Of a stretch of 64,000 nucleotides of DNA, positions 28,501 to 37,204 are shown piece after piece. The DNA comes from Phycisphaerae bacterium. GTDB lineage: Bacteria > Planctomycetota > Phycisphaerae > UBA1845. A program made the translations under genes and the position numbers. Position 1 is the stretch's first letter. Each line of letters opens with the position of its first letter. The stretch is from assembly GCA_022072505.1 (NCBI GenBank), contig JAJVHU010000013.1, positions 62,001 through 126,000 of the forward strand, written 5' to 3'. The notes beneath the pieces were generated by a model. That model saw only the letters and a list, made by a program, of their open reading frames with translations, searched no databases and was not told the origin of the DNA.

Positions 28501-29046
28501 GGCGAGCTGCTGATGCTGGCGTACCAGGTGTATCACTTTGCGGGGCGCGAGGCGGAGGCGCTGGAGGCGCTGGAGCGGTGTTATGCGATGCAGCCGTTTG
28601 ATGCGGGGATCAACAACGATCTGGGATACCTGCTGACGGAGCGCGGGGAGCGGCTGGAGCAGGCGCTGAAGATGACGCGGTTCGCGGTGGCGCAGTCGCC
28701 GCGGAACCCGGCGTATCTCGACAGTTACGGCTGGGCGTTATACAAGTCCGGCGACTTCGAGGGCGCATACACGTGGATGCTGCGTTCGACGCGCGCCGAG
28801 CGCCGGGACGACGAGGTGGTTCTGGATCACCTCGGGGACGCGGCGTGGCGCACGGGTCGCAAAGAGGAGGCGGTGCAGGCGTGGACGCGGGCGGTGACGG
28901 CGGCGGATCGGGCGCTGGCGGGCGCGCCGGATGACGCGGATGCGCGCAAAGTGCGGGCGTCTGCGGCGGAGAAGTCGCAAGCGGCAGGCGCCGGGAGGGA
29001 GCCCAACGTTGCGGATGTCGCTGCGCTGGAACGACGACGGACGTAA
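25579..29046 (+). CDS. Large tetratricopeptide-repeat protein
   Basis: 1155 aa with recurrent TPR-like helices; ALLELERGLRYDPKHPALLERQAVLHELAGNSERA and AINNDLGYLLTERGERLEQAL-type units. Confidence 0.85.
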   Translation: MTYKQDTAGRSDRSIRRALRGAASVDRGTGIVIAVLAAALLFEGGCARSGGLSRGGPAEGVDRQKAYLTLSEVPPPFSFPTLSPARALSSRAAESLVRSDKLSKQQRYTEALLELERGLRYDPKHPALLERQAVLHELAGNSERACTSARQALEGDAGLGSMHGILGRAALGQGRLAEGVEHLRLAVLLAAHRGDRAAASDRHLLAGALTQLGYLTAALEQYDALAQDADAEAVLREDDVGVSGRAAEILERLGRPDEALKRLEATSKRGTATSAERGRHVRLLLKAGRGEEARRLASGLSLEDPGTLPLLEELYQSLGHPEGVVADLRNRLADRPTDVAAATALAEICARQGRIESCFDVLREFVLRVPEAGGVRDRLLSALLTARRYEESVALCSAVAERDPSLLGLLSGAFESLGAAGIEGVLATRQKLRSAEASYFRAVAALAGGRPATARAELAEHAGFVEAHAAARRVIGRAALAEYRWTEAREAAKRRNPDVAEDGGLERISAEAALGLDDLAAAELHFKAALQLDRRDEQALLGLARVYARTDRRLQYEQQLQAALEVNALNVEARELLTLEYLRTGRVDEVARQLKEFDAIAPASSALARCVAEVQRRQQGDVAGFRKILEQAAERNGPDARTLVLLGDACAVAEDYAGARSRYEEALSLDGSNEEAFLRLVGLDALELAFERALERMQPWLERYPNRHAWRLERVQALTVVQRFEDALSAAETEEARADLDVLTRGAYRERILELLDLLHRDEERLRRLEGWASGEADGGPWTRRLIEEHLSADRAREAAELARRVFEATGDRLIGEMYVNALAAVGESDAALRIVLDWLEEDPASDMYAIVLAGKLNLVDRPEDALEVLRNLLEVTTERDLVRERISSVLRRSERHDEYIRFVESWIDEVTEAAREAEGRPGARLERIEAVVSSRLHELQVMIVQELLLAKRYSDAVARVQLLLEGTLDAGRQGELLMLAYQVYHFAGREAEALEALERCYAMQPFDAGINNDLGYLLTERGERLEQALKMTRFAVAQSPRNPAYLDSYGWALYKSGDFEGAYTWMLRSTRAERRDDEVVLDHLGDAAWRTGRKEEAVQAWTRAVTAADRALAGAPDDADARKVRASAAEKSQAAGAGREPNVADVAALERRRT

Positions 29047-29097
29047 GCAGGCGGGCGGTCTGGCGGGCGAGGGCGGCGGAGTTCGGGGGGTTGCAAC

Positions 29098-29847
29098 GTG
29101 GCGGGACATTCACGCTGGGCGAACATCAAACACAAGAAGGCGGCGTCGGACGCGAAGCGCGGGCGGTTGTGGAGCAAGGCGTGCCGCGACGTCATGATGG
29201 CGGCGCGAGGCGGGGGAAACCCGGATGAGAACGCGCGGCTGCGGATCGCGATCGACAAAGCGAAGGCGGTCAACGTTCCGAAGGACACGATCGACCGCGC
29301 GATCAAGAAGGGGACCGGAGAACTGGAAGGCGAGTCGTACGAGGAAGTGACGTACGAGGGATACGGGCCCGGCGGCGTGGCGATCCTGTGCCGGGCGCTG
29401 ACGGACAACCGCACCCGCACCGCCCCGGAGATCAAGAAGATTTTCGAGCGCGGCGGAGGGAACCTGGGCACGCCGAACTGCGTCGCGTGGATGTTCTCGC
29501 TGAAGGGGATCATCTGCCTCGAGGGCGGAAAAGTCGGCGAGGAGCGGTTGATGGAGGTCGCCCTCGAGGCGGGGGCCGACGACGTGGTGGAGGCGGACGG
29601 CGGATTCGAGGTGACGACGTCGCCGGCGGCGTACGAAAACGTGAAGTCGGCGATCGAAGCTTCCGGGATTCCGGTGGCGTCGTCGGACCTGGGCATGACC
29701 GCGGCGACGCCCGTCCGGCTGGACCTGGAGTCGGCCCGGAAGGCGATCAAGCTGCTTGAGGATCTTGAGGAGCACGACGACATTCAGAGCGTGGCGTCGA
29801 ATCTCGATGTTCCCGAGGAAATGATGCGCGAGATCGCGTCGGCGTAG
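29098..29847 (+). CDS. YebC/PmpR-family (TACO1) protein
   Basis: MAGHSRWANIKHKKAASDAKRGRLWSK, YEGYGPGGVAILCRALTDNRTRTAPEIKKIF. Confidence 0.95.
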   Translation: MAGHSRWANIKHKKAASDAKRGRLWSKACRDVMMAARGGGNPDENARLRIAIDKAKAVNVPKDTIDRAIKKGTGELEGESYEEVTYEGYGPGGVAILCRALTDNRTRTAPEIKKIFERGGGNLGTPNCVAWMFSLKGIICLEGGKVGEERLMEVALEAGADDVVEADGGFEVTTSPAAYENVKSAIEASGIPVASSDLGMTAATPVRLDLESARKAIKLLEDLEEHDDIQSVASNLDVPEEMMREIASA

Positions 29848-29875
29848 GCGCGGTCTCGGGAGCGGAGCCGGCGCG

Positions 29876-32800
29876 TCAGGAACCGCCGGTCCCCAGCGGT
29901 TCGATGATCGTGCCCACTTGGTTGACCAGATCCCAGGACAGACGACGGGCGGTGAGTCTCTGCGGGATCGATCCCGGGCGACGGAAGAACAATTCCGCGC
30001 CGCGGGGCGCCGCGCCTTCGAGCAGAAGCTGCTGAGAAGGGCGGTTGTACGCGAGATCGTCGGCGGTGAGGATCAACTGCGCGTCGTTGAGGCGGACGGC
30101 GCCTTTCGCGCGGAACTGCCGGATCCGCCGCGCGTCCATCCCGGCTGGGGCGCCCGGACGGGCAGGCTCTTCCGCGGCTCCGCTTGCGAAGTCGACGATC
30201 ATGAGGTCGCAATCCAGCGTCGTCTCGCGCCCTTCGTCCTCCGCGGCGTCATCGCGGCGCAGACCGAGTTCGTCCGCAAGCACCAGGTAACGCCCGGTGA
30301 GATACTGCAGTTCGACGGCGCCGGCGAACGTCGCCCGGTTCTGGTCGAGGTCGTAGACGAGGTTTTTTCGCCAGGTGATGAGCGTCTGCGAGCGATCGTC
30401 AGACGCATCGACGGCGAGGAAGCGGTCGCCCGCGGCGGGGGGGGGCGCGGCGGCGGCTTCATAATCCTCAAGGGACAACGTTCCCTCGCCTTCGATCGAC
30501 AACTGACGCGGACCGCTTTCCCGCAGGTCGAGCGTAAGAACCGATCCGGCGAGCCGCGAACGACTGAGCAGTTTTGTTCCGCTGTCGTCGTAGTTGGCCA
30601 GGACCGCGGCGACGCGGCCGGTCGCGGAAAGAAATATCGGTTGCTTGCGTCGGTTGCGGTCGGTCAGACGGTCCGCGTTTCGAGCGGCGGGCCGCTCGAC
30701 GAGGTCGGAGAGAATCCACCAGTTGCGCGGCGGCGCGGCGGCGCCTTCCGACGGCGGCGCGTCGCGGAAGTCGATCGACAAATCCTGCGCGTCAAACAGG
30801 TGCCTTCCGCTTTCCGCGTGAACGCCGCCGCTGAACTCAGCGCGGTTGCGCTCGCCGACAAAACGCATCGATGTCTTCCAGGCGACGATCATCGGCGTCG
30901 GTTCGGACAGGTCGCGGCCGTCGAGGTCGCGGAGGGACAGGAACGTCATGCGTCCCGGCGCGTCCACGCGGGCGCTTTCCTGGATCACATCCACGAAGAT
31001 CGAGGGGCCTTCGATCGTGAGATCCTCGATCGTGACCCGCGCCCAGGTTTCCGCGCTGCCGTCGACGGTCGCGGCGACAAGCTGCGAATCCGCGTCGAGG
31101 ACGCACGTGAGGGAATTCGCATGAAGATCAAGCCCCCGGCGATCATCTTTCGCGATGACGCCGCGGCGGGCGGTGAGGCTTTGAAGGTATACGTGCGTCT
31201 CCGTGCGGTTCCGCGCGGCGCCGGCACGGCGGAGCGCTTCCCAGTCCAGGGTGGACGGGTCCACCCCCGCCCGGCGGGCTTCGAGGCAGGCGTCGAGCGG
31301 ATCGAACCCGCTGACGACCCGGGTTTCCTTCGCGAACGTGAACGTGACGTGATCCTCGGCGGCGAGCGTGCCCGAGCCGTGCGACGCGACGACGTTGCCG
31401 AAGGCGCGGGCTTCGACCGGCTCGATGCGTCCGGCGGAAGGGTTGAAATTCACTTCGAGTCGTTCGCAGGTGATCGATCTTGCCGCATCCGCGCCGAGGC
31501 GCGCGTCCACCGCGGCGTCCGCGCGAAGGCTGCGGACGCGCAGCTCCCGGGCGTCCGGGTCGAAGAGGACCGTCATCGCGTTGGCGGCGACGCGGTTGTC
31601 GGCGTCGGTCATCCGGGTGTTTCCGAAGAAGCGGGCTTCGACCGGAACGACCTTGTCCTCGGTGACGGTTTGAAGCGAGGCGACATCGTAACGGGTGAAG
31701 GCGCGGCGCGCCAGGTCGAGTTCGAGCCGGTCGGAAAATTCGATCGTGCCTGGCGGAACCACATCGTCCGCGGAGGATGCGCCCCCCGTCGGCGAGGCTT
31801 CGGCGTCGCGCGGCGGCGGATGCACTTCGACGAGTTTTCCGGGACCGCTGAAGATCGCCGTGTGACGATCGCCTTCGGCGCTGGTGGAAAGCGCAACGGC
31901 CTCGATGCGACCCTGCTCGGCGTTGTCGAGAATGATCGGGGACGACGCGGAGCCTTCAAGCCGAATCCTGCGCGCCTCACGTTCGAAGAAGAGGCGGTCG
32001 CAACGGGCCTCGCCGGTGGGATCCGCGATGATGACCGGCGCGCCGGCCGCCGTGACGTGCAGGCGGTCCGCGGCGTCCTGCGGCTGCGAGAGCGGATCGA
32101 CGGCTTCGACTTTCAGAGGCCCGGTCCAGGTCACGGTCAGCGTGTCGGTGGAGGGGGCCGGGGAGGCGCCGGGTTGAGCGTCCCGCTGCGGCGGCGCTGC
32201 GACGCCGCCGCGAACAAAGTCGCGCAGGATCGTCAGCAGTCCGGATTCGAGCCGGCCGATCTCCGCGCCGTCGCGTTCGTGCGCGACGCGGACGTTCTGC
32301 TCGAAGTGAACCTGATAGGTGGTCGTGCGGGCGGGGGCGGATGCTTCGTTGCGCGACGACGAACCCTGAAGGACCAGCGCTCCTTCCTCGTCGAACTTCG
32401 GCGCGTCGGCAGCCGGCGTCGGTTCAACGGGCTTTGCGGACCGCGGCGCGGTTTGCCCGGGACCGGTCGCGGCCAGTCCCGAGCGCAGCGCTTCGAGCCA
32501 GGACGTTCGTCGGGCGGCGGATCCCGCGGACTGAAGTTCGGCTAGTGAAAACGCGTCGGCGCTGCCGCGCACGACGAGCTTTCGGCCGTGCGCGAGGGAC
32601 AAAGACTCGACGATCTCGCCGCCCGGATCGAGGCGGACTTCCAGATCGGCGCCTTCGAGATCGACGTCTTGCGAGGTCAAGGAGAACGGTCCGTCGATGC
32701 GGACGTGATTGTACTCGAGGTCGAAGGCGATGCTCTCGAGCTGGAGCGTCACGAGGCGCCACGGGGCGAGCAGATCCCGCTCGGTGGCGGGAAGGGCTTC

Positions 32801-33370
32801 GCGTTCCTTGTCGGTGAGACGGTCGATCTGGACGGTGACGCTTCCGGTCAGCGTGCCGCGGCGCCACTCAGGGCGCTTTCCGCTGCCGGTGATGATCCAG
32901 TTGATCTCGATCACGCCTTCGTCGCTGCGGACGTTCACGCGCTGCCCGGAGCGAGCGCGGAGTCGGATCAGCGGCTTGATGAGCTTGTACTCCTCGCCGC
33001 CTTCGCGGACGGGGAACCAGTCCTGCGCCTCGACCTCGGCGATCGCCTGGTCGCCGGTGGGCGGGTAGATCGAGAGGACGGCGCCCGCGCCGCGTCCGAT
33101 GCGGACGTTGGGCGCGAGTTCGACCGCGCCGCCGGGCGGAGGAGGATCGTCCGGCGCCGCGCCGTTCAGGGCCGCGGGCTCGATCGGAGCGGCTTGGACG
33201 GAGGGCTGGCGCGGCGTCCGTGGTTTCTGCGCCGACTGATAGATGGCGAAAACGACCATCAACGTCGTCAACGTTGCGGTGGCGACGACGAGCGTGCGCA
33301 GCAGGCTGGAGGCGCGGCGCGTGCGCGACGGGCGGGAGGTCTGGAACGCAGCAGGTGTCGTCGTGTTCAT
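29876..33370 (-). CDS. Very large LptC/OstA-like (LPS transport type) single-pass membrane protein
   Basis: N-terminal TM then repeated beta-rich segments (FSLTSQDVDLEGADLEVRLDPGGEIVESLSLAHGRKLVVRG, EFSGGVHAESGRHLFDAQDLSIDF, RYLVLADELGLR); ATGA overlap with kdsC. Confidence 0.55.
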   Translation of the reverse strand: MNTTTPAAFQTSRPSRTRRASSLLRTLVVATATLTTLMVVFAIYQSAQKPRTPRQPSVQAAPIEPAALNGAAPDDPPPPGGAVELAPNVRIGRGAGAVLSIYPPTGDQAIAEVEAQDWFPVREGGEEYKLIKPLIRLRARSGQRVNVRSDEGVIEINWIITGSGKRPEWRRGTLTGSVTVQIDRLTDKEREALPATERDLLAPWRLVTLQLESIAFDLEYNHVRIDGPFSLTSQDVDLEGADLEVRLDPGGEIVESLSLAHGRKLVVRGSADAFSLAELQSAGSAARRTSWLEALRSGLAATGPGQTAPRSAKPVEPTPAADAPKFDEEGALVLQGSSSRNEASAPARTTTYQVHFEQNVRVAHERDGAEIGRLESGLLTILRDFVRGGVAAPPQRDAQPGASPAPSTDTLTVTWTGPLKVEAVDPLSQPQDAADRLHVTAAGAPVIIADPTGEARCDRLFFEREARRIRLEGSASSPIILDNAEQGRIEAVALSTSAEGDRHTAIFSGPGKLVEVHPPPRDAEASPTGGASSADDVVPPGTIEFSDRLELDLARRAFTRYDVASLQTVTEDKVVPVEARFFGNTRMTDADNRVAANAMTVLFDPDARELRVRSLRADAAVDARLGADAARSITCERLEVNFNPSAGRIEPVEARAFGNVVASHGSGTLAAEDHVTFTFAKETRVVSGFDPLDACLEARRAGVDPSTLDWEALRRAGAARNRTETHVYLQSLTARRGVIAKDDRRGLDLHANSLTCVLDADSQLVAATVDGSAETWARVTIEDLTIEGPSIFVDVIQESARVDAPGRMTFLSLRDLDGRDLSEPTPMIVAWKTSMRFVGERNRAEFSGGVHAESGRHLFDAQDLSIDFRDAPPSEGAAAPPRNWWILSDLVERPAARNADRLTDRNRRKQPIFLSATGRVAAVLANYDDSGTKLLSRSRLAGSVLTLDLRESGPRQLSIEGEGTLSLEDYEAAAAPPPAAGDRFLAVDASDDRSQTLITWRKNLVYDLDQNRATFAGAVELQYLTGRYLVLADELGLRRDDAAEDEGRETTLDCDLMIVDFASGAAEEPARPGAPAGMDARRIRQFRAKGAVRLNDAQLILTADDLAYNRPSQQLLLEGAAPRGAELFFRRPGSIPQRLTARRLSWDLVNQVGTIIEPLGTGGS

Positions 33371-33870
33371 CAGGCGTGTCTCGCGCCGGTCGTTTCCTGA
33401 AGCAAAAAATCAATCACTTCCGCGACTGCGCCGTGTCCGCCGGATCTGCGCGTCACGTAGTTCGCCGCCCGCTTGACCGGAGGCGCCGCGTCGGCGACCG
33501 CGACGGCGAATCCGCACCGCGCCATCGCGGGGAGGTCCGGAAGGTCGTCGCCGATGTAACATGCGTCGCTCGCCTCGACGCCGGATTCGGCGAGGAGTCC
33601 TTCCAGCGCGACGCCTTTCTCGTCCGCTGGGACGCCCTGCCGGATTCGGGCAATGCCCAGTTCGGCGGCGCGGGCCGCGACCGCATCACTGCTCCGTCCG
33701 GAGAGGATCGCCACGGTCCCGCCGGATGCCCGCCACCGCTGGATCGCCGCTCCGTCATGAACGTGAAACGTCTTGCACGGCTCCTTGCCCTCCCGATCCA
33801 GCGTCAACCGCCCGTCGGTGAGCACACCGTCCACGTCGAGAATCAGAAAGCGGATCGCTGCCCGTGTCAT
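33370..33870 (-). CDS. kdsC: 3-deoxy-D-manno-octulosonate 8-phosphate phosphatase (HAD-IIIA)
   Basis: LILDVDGVLTDGRL, GAAIQRWRASGGTVAILSGR, CYIGDDLPDLPAMARCGFAVAVADA. Confidence 0.9.
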   Translation of the reverse strand: MTRAAIRFLILDVDGVLTDGRLTLDREGKEPCKTFHVHDGAAIQRWRASGGTVAILSGRSSDAVAARAAELGIARIRQGVPADEKGVALEGLLAESGVEASDACYIGDDLPDLPAMARCGFAVAVADAAPPVKRAANYVTRRSGGHGAVAEVIDFLLQETTGARHA

Positions 33871-33974
33871 GAGGATCCGGCGACTCCGAGGAGTGCGGAC
33901 AAGGCAGTATCCCGTCTCCCGGCGGTCGGGTCAAGACGGGTAGACGCCTTCCGGCCGGGCCGCTACGTTCAGGC

Positions 33975-35678
33975 ATGATGGATCGCCTGACTCCCCACGA
34001 CATTTTTGTGGTGCTTCTGAGCCTGGCAACCCTTCTGCTGGTCGCCCGAGGCGCTGGGGAGCTTGCCCGGCGCGTGAATCAGCCCGCGGTGCTCGGAGAA
34101 ATCGTCGCCGGGATTCTTCTGGGACCGACGCTGCTGGGGAGGCTGGCGCCGGAAGCCTACGTCTTCCTGTTTCCGCAGACCGGACACGCCGCGATCGTGC
34201 TTCAGGGGTTGTCGGCGGTCGGCGTCATATTGTTCCTGCTCGTGGCGGGGCTCGAGGTGGATCTGTCGATGATCTGGCGTCAGGGCCGATCAGCCGCGAC
34301 GGTCAGCATCACGGGCATTGCGGTTCCGTTTCTGCTCGGGCTGATCGCGGCTTGGACGGCGGCTGACGCTTTCGGTCGGGAGGCGGGGGCGGATCCGTGG
34401 TTGTTCGCGCTTTTTTTTGCGACCGCGCTTTCGATCTCAGCGCTCCCGGTGATCGCGCGAACGTTGATGGACCTCGACTTGTACCGGACGGACTTCGGGA
34501 TGGTGGTCATCGCCGCGGCGGTGGTGAACGACCTGCTGGGCTGGCTGATCTTTGCGGTGCTGCTGGCGATGATGGGCGGTCCGTCGGCCCAGGCGGGCGT
34601 CGGGTGGACGATCGTGCTGACGCTCGCGTTTGCGACGTTCGTGCTGACCGCCGGGCGGTGGATGATGGACCGCGTGCTGCCGTGGCTGCAGGCGCACACG
34701 AGTTGGCCGGGAGGGGTGCTGGGGTTTGCGTTGTCCGCGGCGCTTTTCGGGGCGGCGGCGACGGAGTGGATCGGGGTGCATGCGGTTTTCGGGTCGTTCC
34801 TGGTGGGCGTGGCGCTGGGCGACTCGATCCACCTGAGGGAGCAGACGCGGGCGACGATCGATCGCTTCGTGGGGTCGTTCTTTGCGCCGCTGTTCTTCGC
34901 GACGATCGGTTTGAACGTGGATTTCGTGGCGAACTTCGACCCGATGCTGTCGCTGCTGGTGCTGGCGATCGCATGCACGGGGAAGGTGCTGGGATGCGCC
35001 GCGGGGGCGCGGGCGGCGCGGATCAGTTCGCGCGAGGCGTGGGCGATGGGCGTGTCGCTGAACGCGCGGGGCGCGATGGAGATCATCCTCGGACTGCTGG
35101 CGCTTCAGAACGGGATCATCGGAGCGCGTTTGTTCGTCGCGCTGGTCTTCATGGCGCTGGTCACGTCGATTGCGCCGGGACCGTGCATCCAGCGGATTCT
35201 CGGTCGGCGGCGCGTGCGGCGCTTCGTGGACTACCTTGTGCCGAAGGCGTTCATTCCCCGCCTCGCCTCGACGGACCGGCGCGAAGTCATTTCCGAGCTT
35301 TGCCGGACAATTGCTCCGGCGACCGGGCGAAGCGCGCAGCTCCTTGAAGACGCGGTCTGGAACCGGGAGCAGACGATGTCCACCGGGCTGGAGCAGGGGC
35401 TGGCGATTCCGCACGCGCGGATACCGGGTCTGGCCGCGCCGCTGGTGGGACTCGGGTTGTCCTTCGGCGGCGTGGATTTTGACGCCTACGACGGCGAGCC
35501 GGCGCGGATCATCGTGCTGATTCTCACCCCGGAGGACGATCGCGGCGTGCAGGTCAACCTGCTGGCCGACATCGCCCGGACCTTGAAGGATCCGGAGTTG
35601 CGGACGAAAGTGCTCCACGTCACGAACGCGACGGAACTGCTCGCCCTGATCCGGACGGAGGCGCCCCCGCCGGCGTAG
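33975..35678 (+). CDS. Cation:proton antiporter (CPA2/Kef type) with C-terminal PTS EIIA (type 2) domain
   Basis: Multi-TM N-terminus with QPAVLGEIVAGILLGPTLLG; C-terminal STGLEQGLAIPHARIPGLAAPLVGLG with EIIA active-site His context. Confidence 0.85.
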   Translation: MMDRLTPHDIFVVLLSLATLLLVARGAGELARRVNQPAVLGEIVAGILLGPTLLGRLAPEAYVFLFPQTGHAAIVLQGLSAVGVILFLLVAGLEVDLSMIWRQGRSAATVSITGIAVPFLLGLIAAWTAADAFGREAGADPWLFALFFATALSISALPVIARTLMDLDLYRTDFGMVVIAAAVVNDLLGWLIFAVLLAMMGGPSAQAGVGWTIVLTLAFATFVLTAGRWMMDRVLPWLQAHTSWPGGVLGFALSAALFGAAATEWIGVHAVFGSFLVGVALGDSIHLREQTRATIDRFVGSFFAPLFFATIGLNVDFVANFDPMLSLLVLAIACTGKVLGCAAGARAARISSREAWAMGVSLNARGAMEIILGLLALQNGIIGARLFVALVFMALVTSIAPGPCIQRILGRRRVRRFVDYLVPKAFIPRLASTDRREVISELCRTIAPATGRSAQLLEDAVWNREQTMSTGLEQGLAIPHARIPGLAAPLVGLGLSFGGVDFDAYDGEPARIIVLILTPEDDRGVQVNLLADIARTLKDPELRTKVLHVTNATELLALIRTEAPPPA

Positions 35679-35727
35679 GACCGATCGAGCACCGACGCGC
35701 GGCGGTCGCCCGCCGGGTGCCTCCGCG

Positions 35728-37197
35728 TCAAGCGCCGCGCATCGTCGCAAGCGCCTCGTCAGCGCCGACCGGCAGCGCGTCGCTGAGCGCTTCCGGACCG
35801 CCCGCCTCCTTCGTGCGGACATGCACGGTCTGCTCGAGGCGGACGCCGCCGAAGCGACGCGCCAGAAGCGCTTCAACCTCCGGCAGGTTCACTACGTCGC
35901 GGAAAGGCGCGACCAGGTCCGACCGCTTCCAGATCGCCGGACTCAGGTAAACTCCGGGCTCGATCGTCACACACATCCCGGATTCGAGATCCCGATCAAG
36001 ACGGAGGAACTTCGAGCCGAACTCCGTCGGACGCTGCCGACCGGGGGCGTAGCCCGCCAGGTCGCCGAAGTCCTCCATGTCATGCACGTCCAGCCCGATC
36101 AGGTGTCCGACGCCGTGCGTGAAGAAAAGGGTGTGCGCGCGACGGTCAGCCAGCGCGGCCGGATCGCCCTTCAGAAGCTCCGCGGCGACGAGACCCTCGC
36201 AGAGAACTCTCGCCGTCAGGAAATGCACGTCGCGGTAGCGCGTGCCGACGGTGCAGGCGGCGACGCCGGCGCTCATTGCGCGGTGGACGGCGTCGTAGAC
36301 CGCGCGCTGCTCCGGCGTGAACCGACCCGACACGGGGTACACGCGCGTCACGTCGCAGGCGTAACCGCCCGGCTCCTCGGATCCGGCGTCGATCAGCAGC
36401 AGCGCGCCGTCGTCGAGGTGGTTCGGATAGCCGCTGCAATGCAGAACCTCGCCGCGGACGCTGATGATCGGGTTGAACGAGGGCTGATGCTGGTGGGCGG
36501 CGAGGACGGCATGAAACGCGGCAGCGACATCGGCTTCGACCCGTCCGGGACGGATCGCCCGGGCGGCTGCGGCGTGGGCCTCGATCGTGACTCTCGCGGC
36601 GCGGCGCATTGCGGCAAGTTCATGCTCGTCCTTGCGCAATCGCAGGAGGATGATCGGCAGGAGGTCGTCCGACGCCGCATCCGCGATGCCGCAGCGTCGC
36701 GCGGTTTCACGGGCGCGGGGGCATACGACCGGCGCGAACACCGCCCCTCGTCCGGACACCGACGTCATGAGCTTGTCCGGATCGCGGACGGCGGAGACGA
36801 GCAACCCGGAATACCCGGCGAGGTCCGCGTCCGTCGGCGTCGGCCCCAGCCAGACTTCGTCGTCCGGTCCCGCCGGTTCGCAGAAGAGCACGCAACCGCT
36901 CTCGCCGTCGTTGCCCGGCTCGATCAGCATCGCCGCGCCCTCGATCGGCGGACCCCCGAAGTAAAGGTAGGTGCTGGCGGCCCGGAAGACGTAGGTGTTG
37001 GCCGGGTAGTTGCGCGGCGCCGCCGATCCGGAGAAGATCGTCATCGGCCTGCGCAGCGACGCTCCGAGTCGGCGGCGGCGGTCGCGGTACACGTTCGGCG
37101 GGGCGGTTGCGGTCAGCAGATTCGCACTCATCGTCGGCCTCCTCTCACGTAGACGAACTCGTTCGGGAAAGCATACCCGCCGGTCGGATGCGCGCAC
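35728..37197 (-). CDS. pepP: M24-family Xaa-Pro aminopeptidase (PepP-like)
   Basis: DDGALLLIDAGSEEPGGYACDVTRVYPVSGRF, FFTHGVGHLIGLDVHD, MCVTIEPGVYL. Confidence 0.88.
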   Translation of the reverse strand: MRASDRRVCFPERVRLRERRPTMSANLLTATAPPNVYRDRRRRLGASLRRPMTIFSGSAAPRNYPANTYVFRAASTYLYFGGPPIEGAAMLIEPGNDGESGCVLFCEPAGPDDEVWLGPTPTDADLAGYSGLLVSAVRDPDKLMTSVSGRGAVFAPVVCPRARETARRCGIADAASDDLLPIILLRLRKDEHELAAMRRAARVTIEAHAAAARAIRPGRVEADVAAAFHAVLAAHQHQPSFNPIISVRGEVLHCSGYPNHLDDGALLLIDAGSEEPGGYACDVTRVYPVSGRFTPEQRAVYDAVHRAMSAGVAACTVGTRYRDVHFLTARVLCEGLVAAELLKGDPAALADRRAHTLFFTHGVGHLIGLDVHDMEDFGDLAGYAPGRQRPTEFGSKFLRLDRDLESGMCVTIEPGVYLSPAIWKRSDLVAPFRDVVNLPEVEALLARRFGGVRLEQTVHVRTKEAGGPEALSDALPVGADEALATMRGA

Positions 37198-37204
37198 ACA
37201 CGGG

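Noticed and set aside
29918-32545. 875-aa plus-strand ORF
   Set aside because: Antisense to the Lpt-like gene; the opposite strand is better supported by the TM segment, overlap with kdsC and composition.
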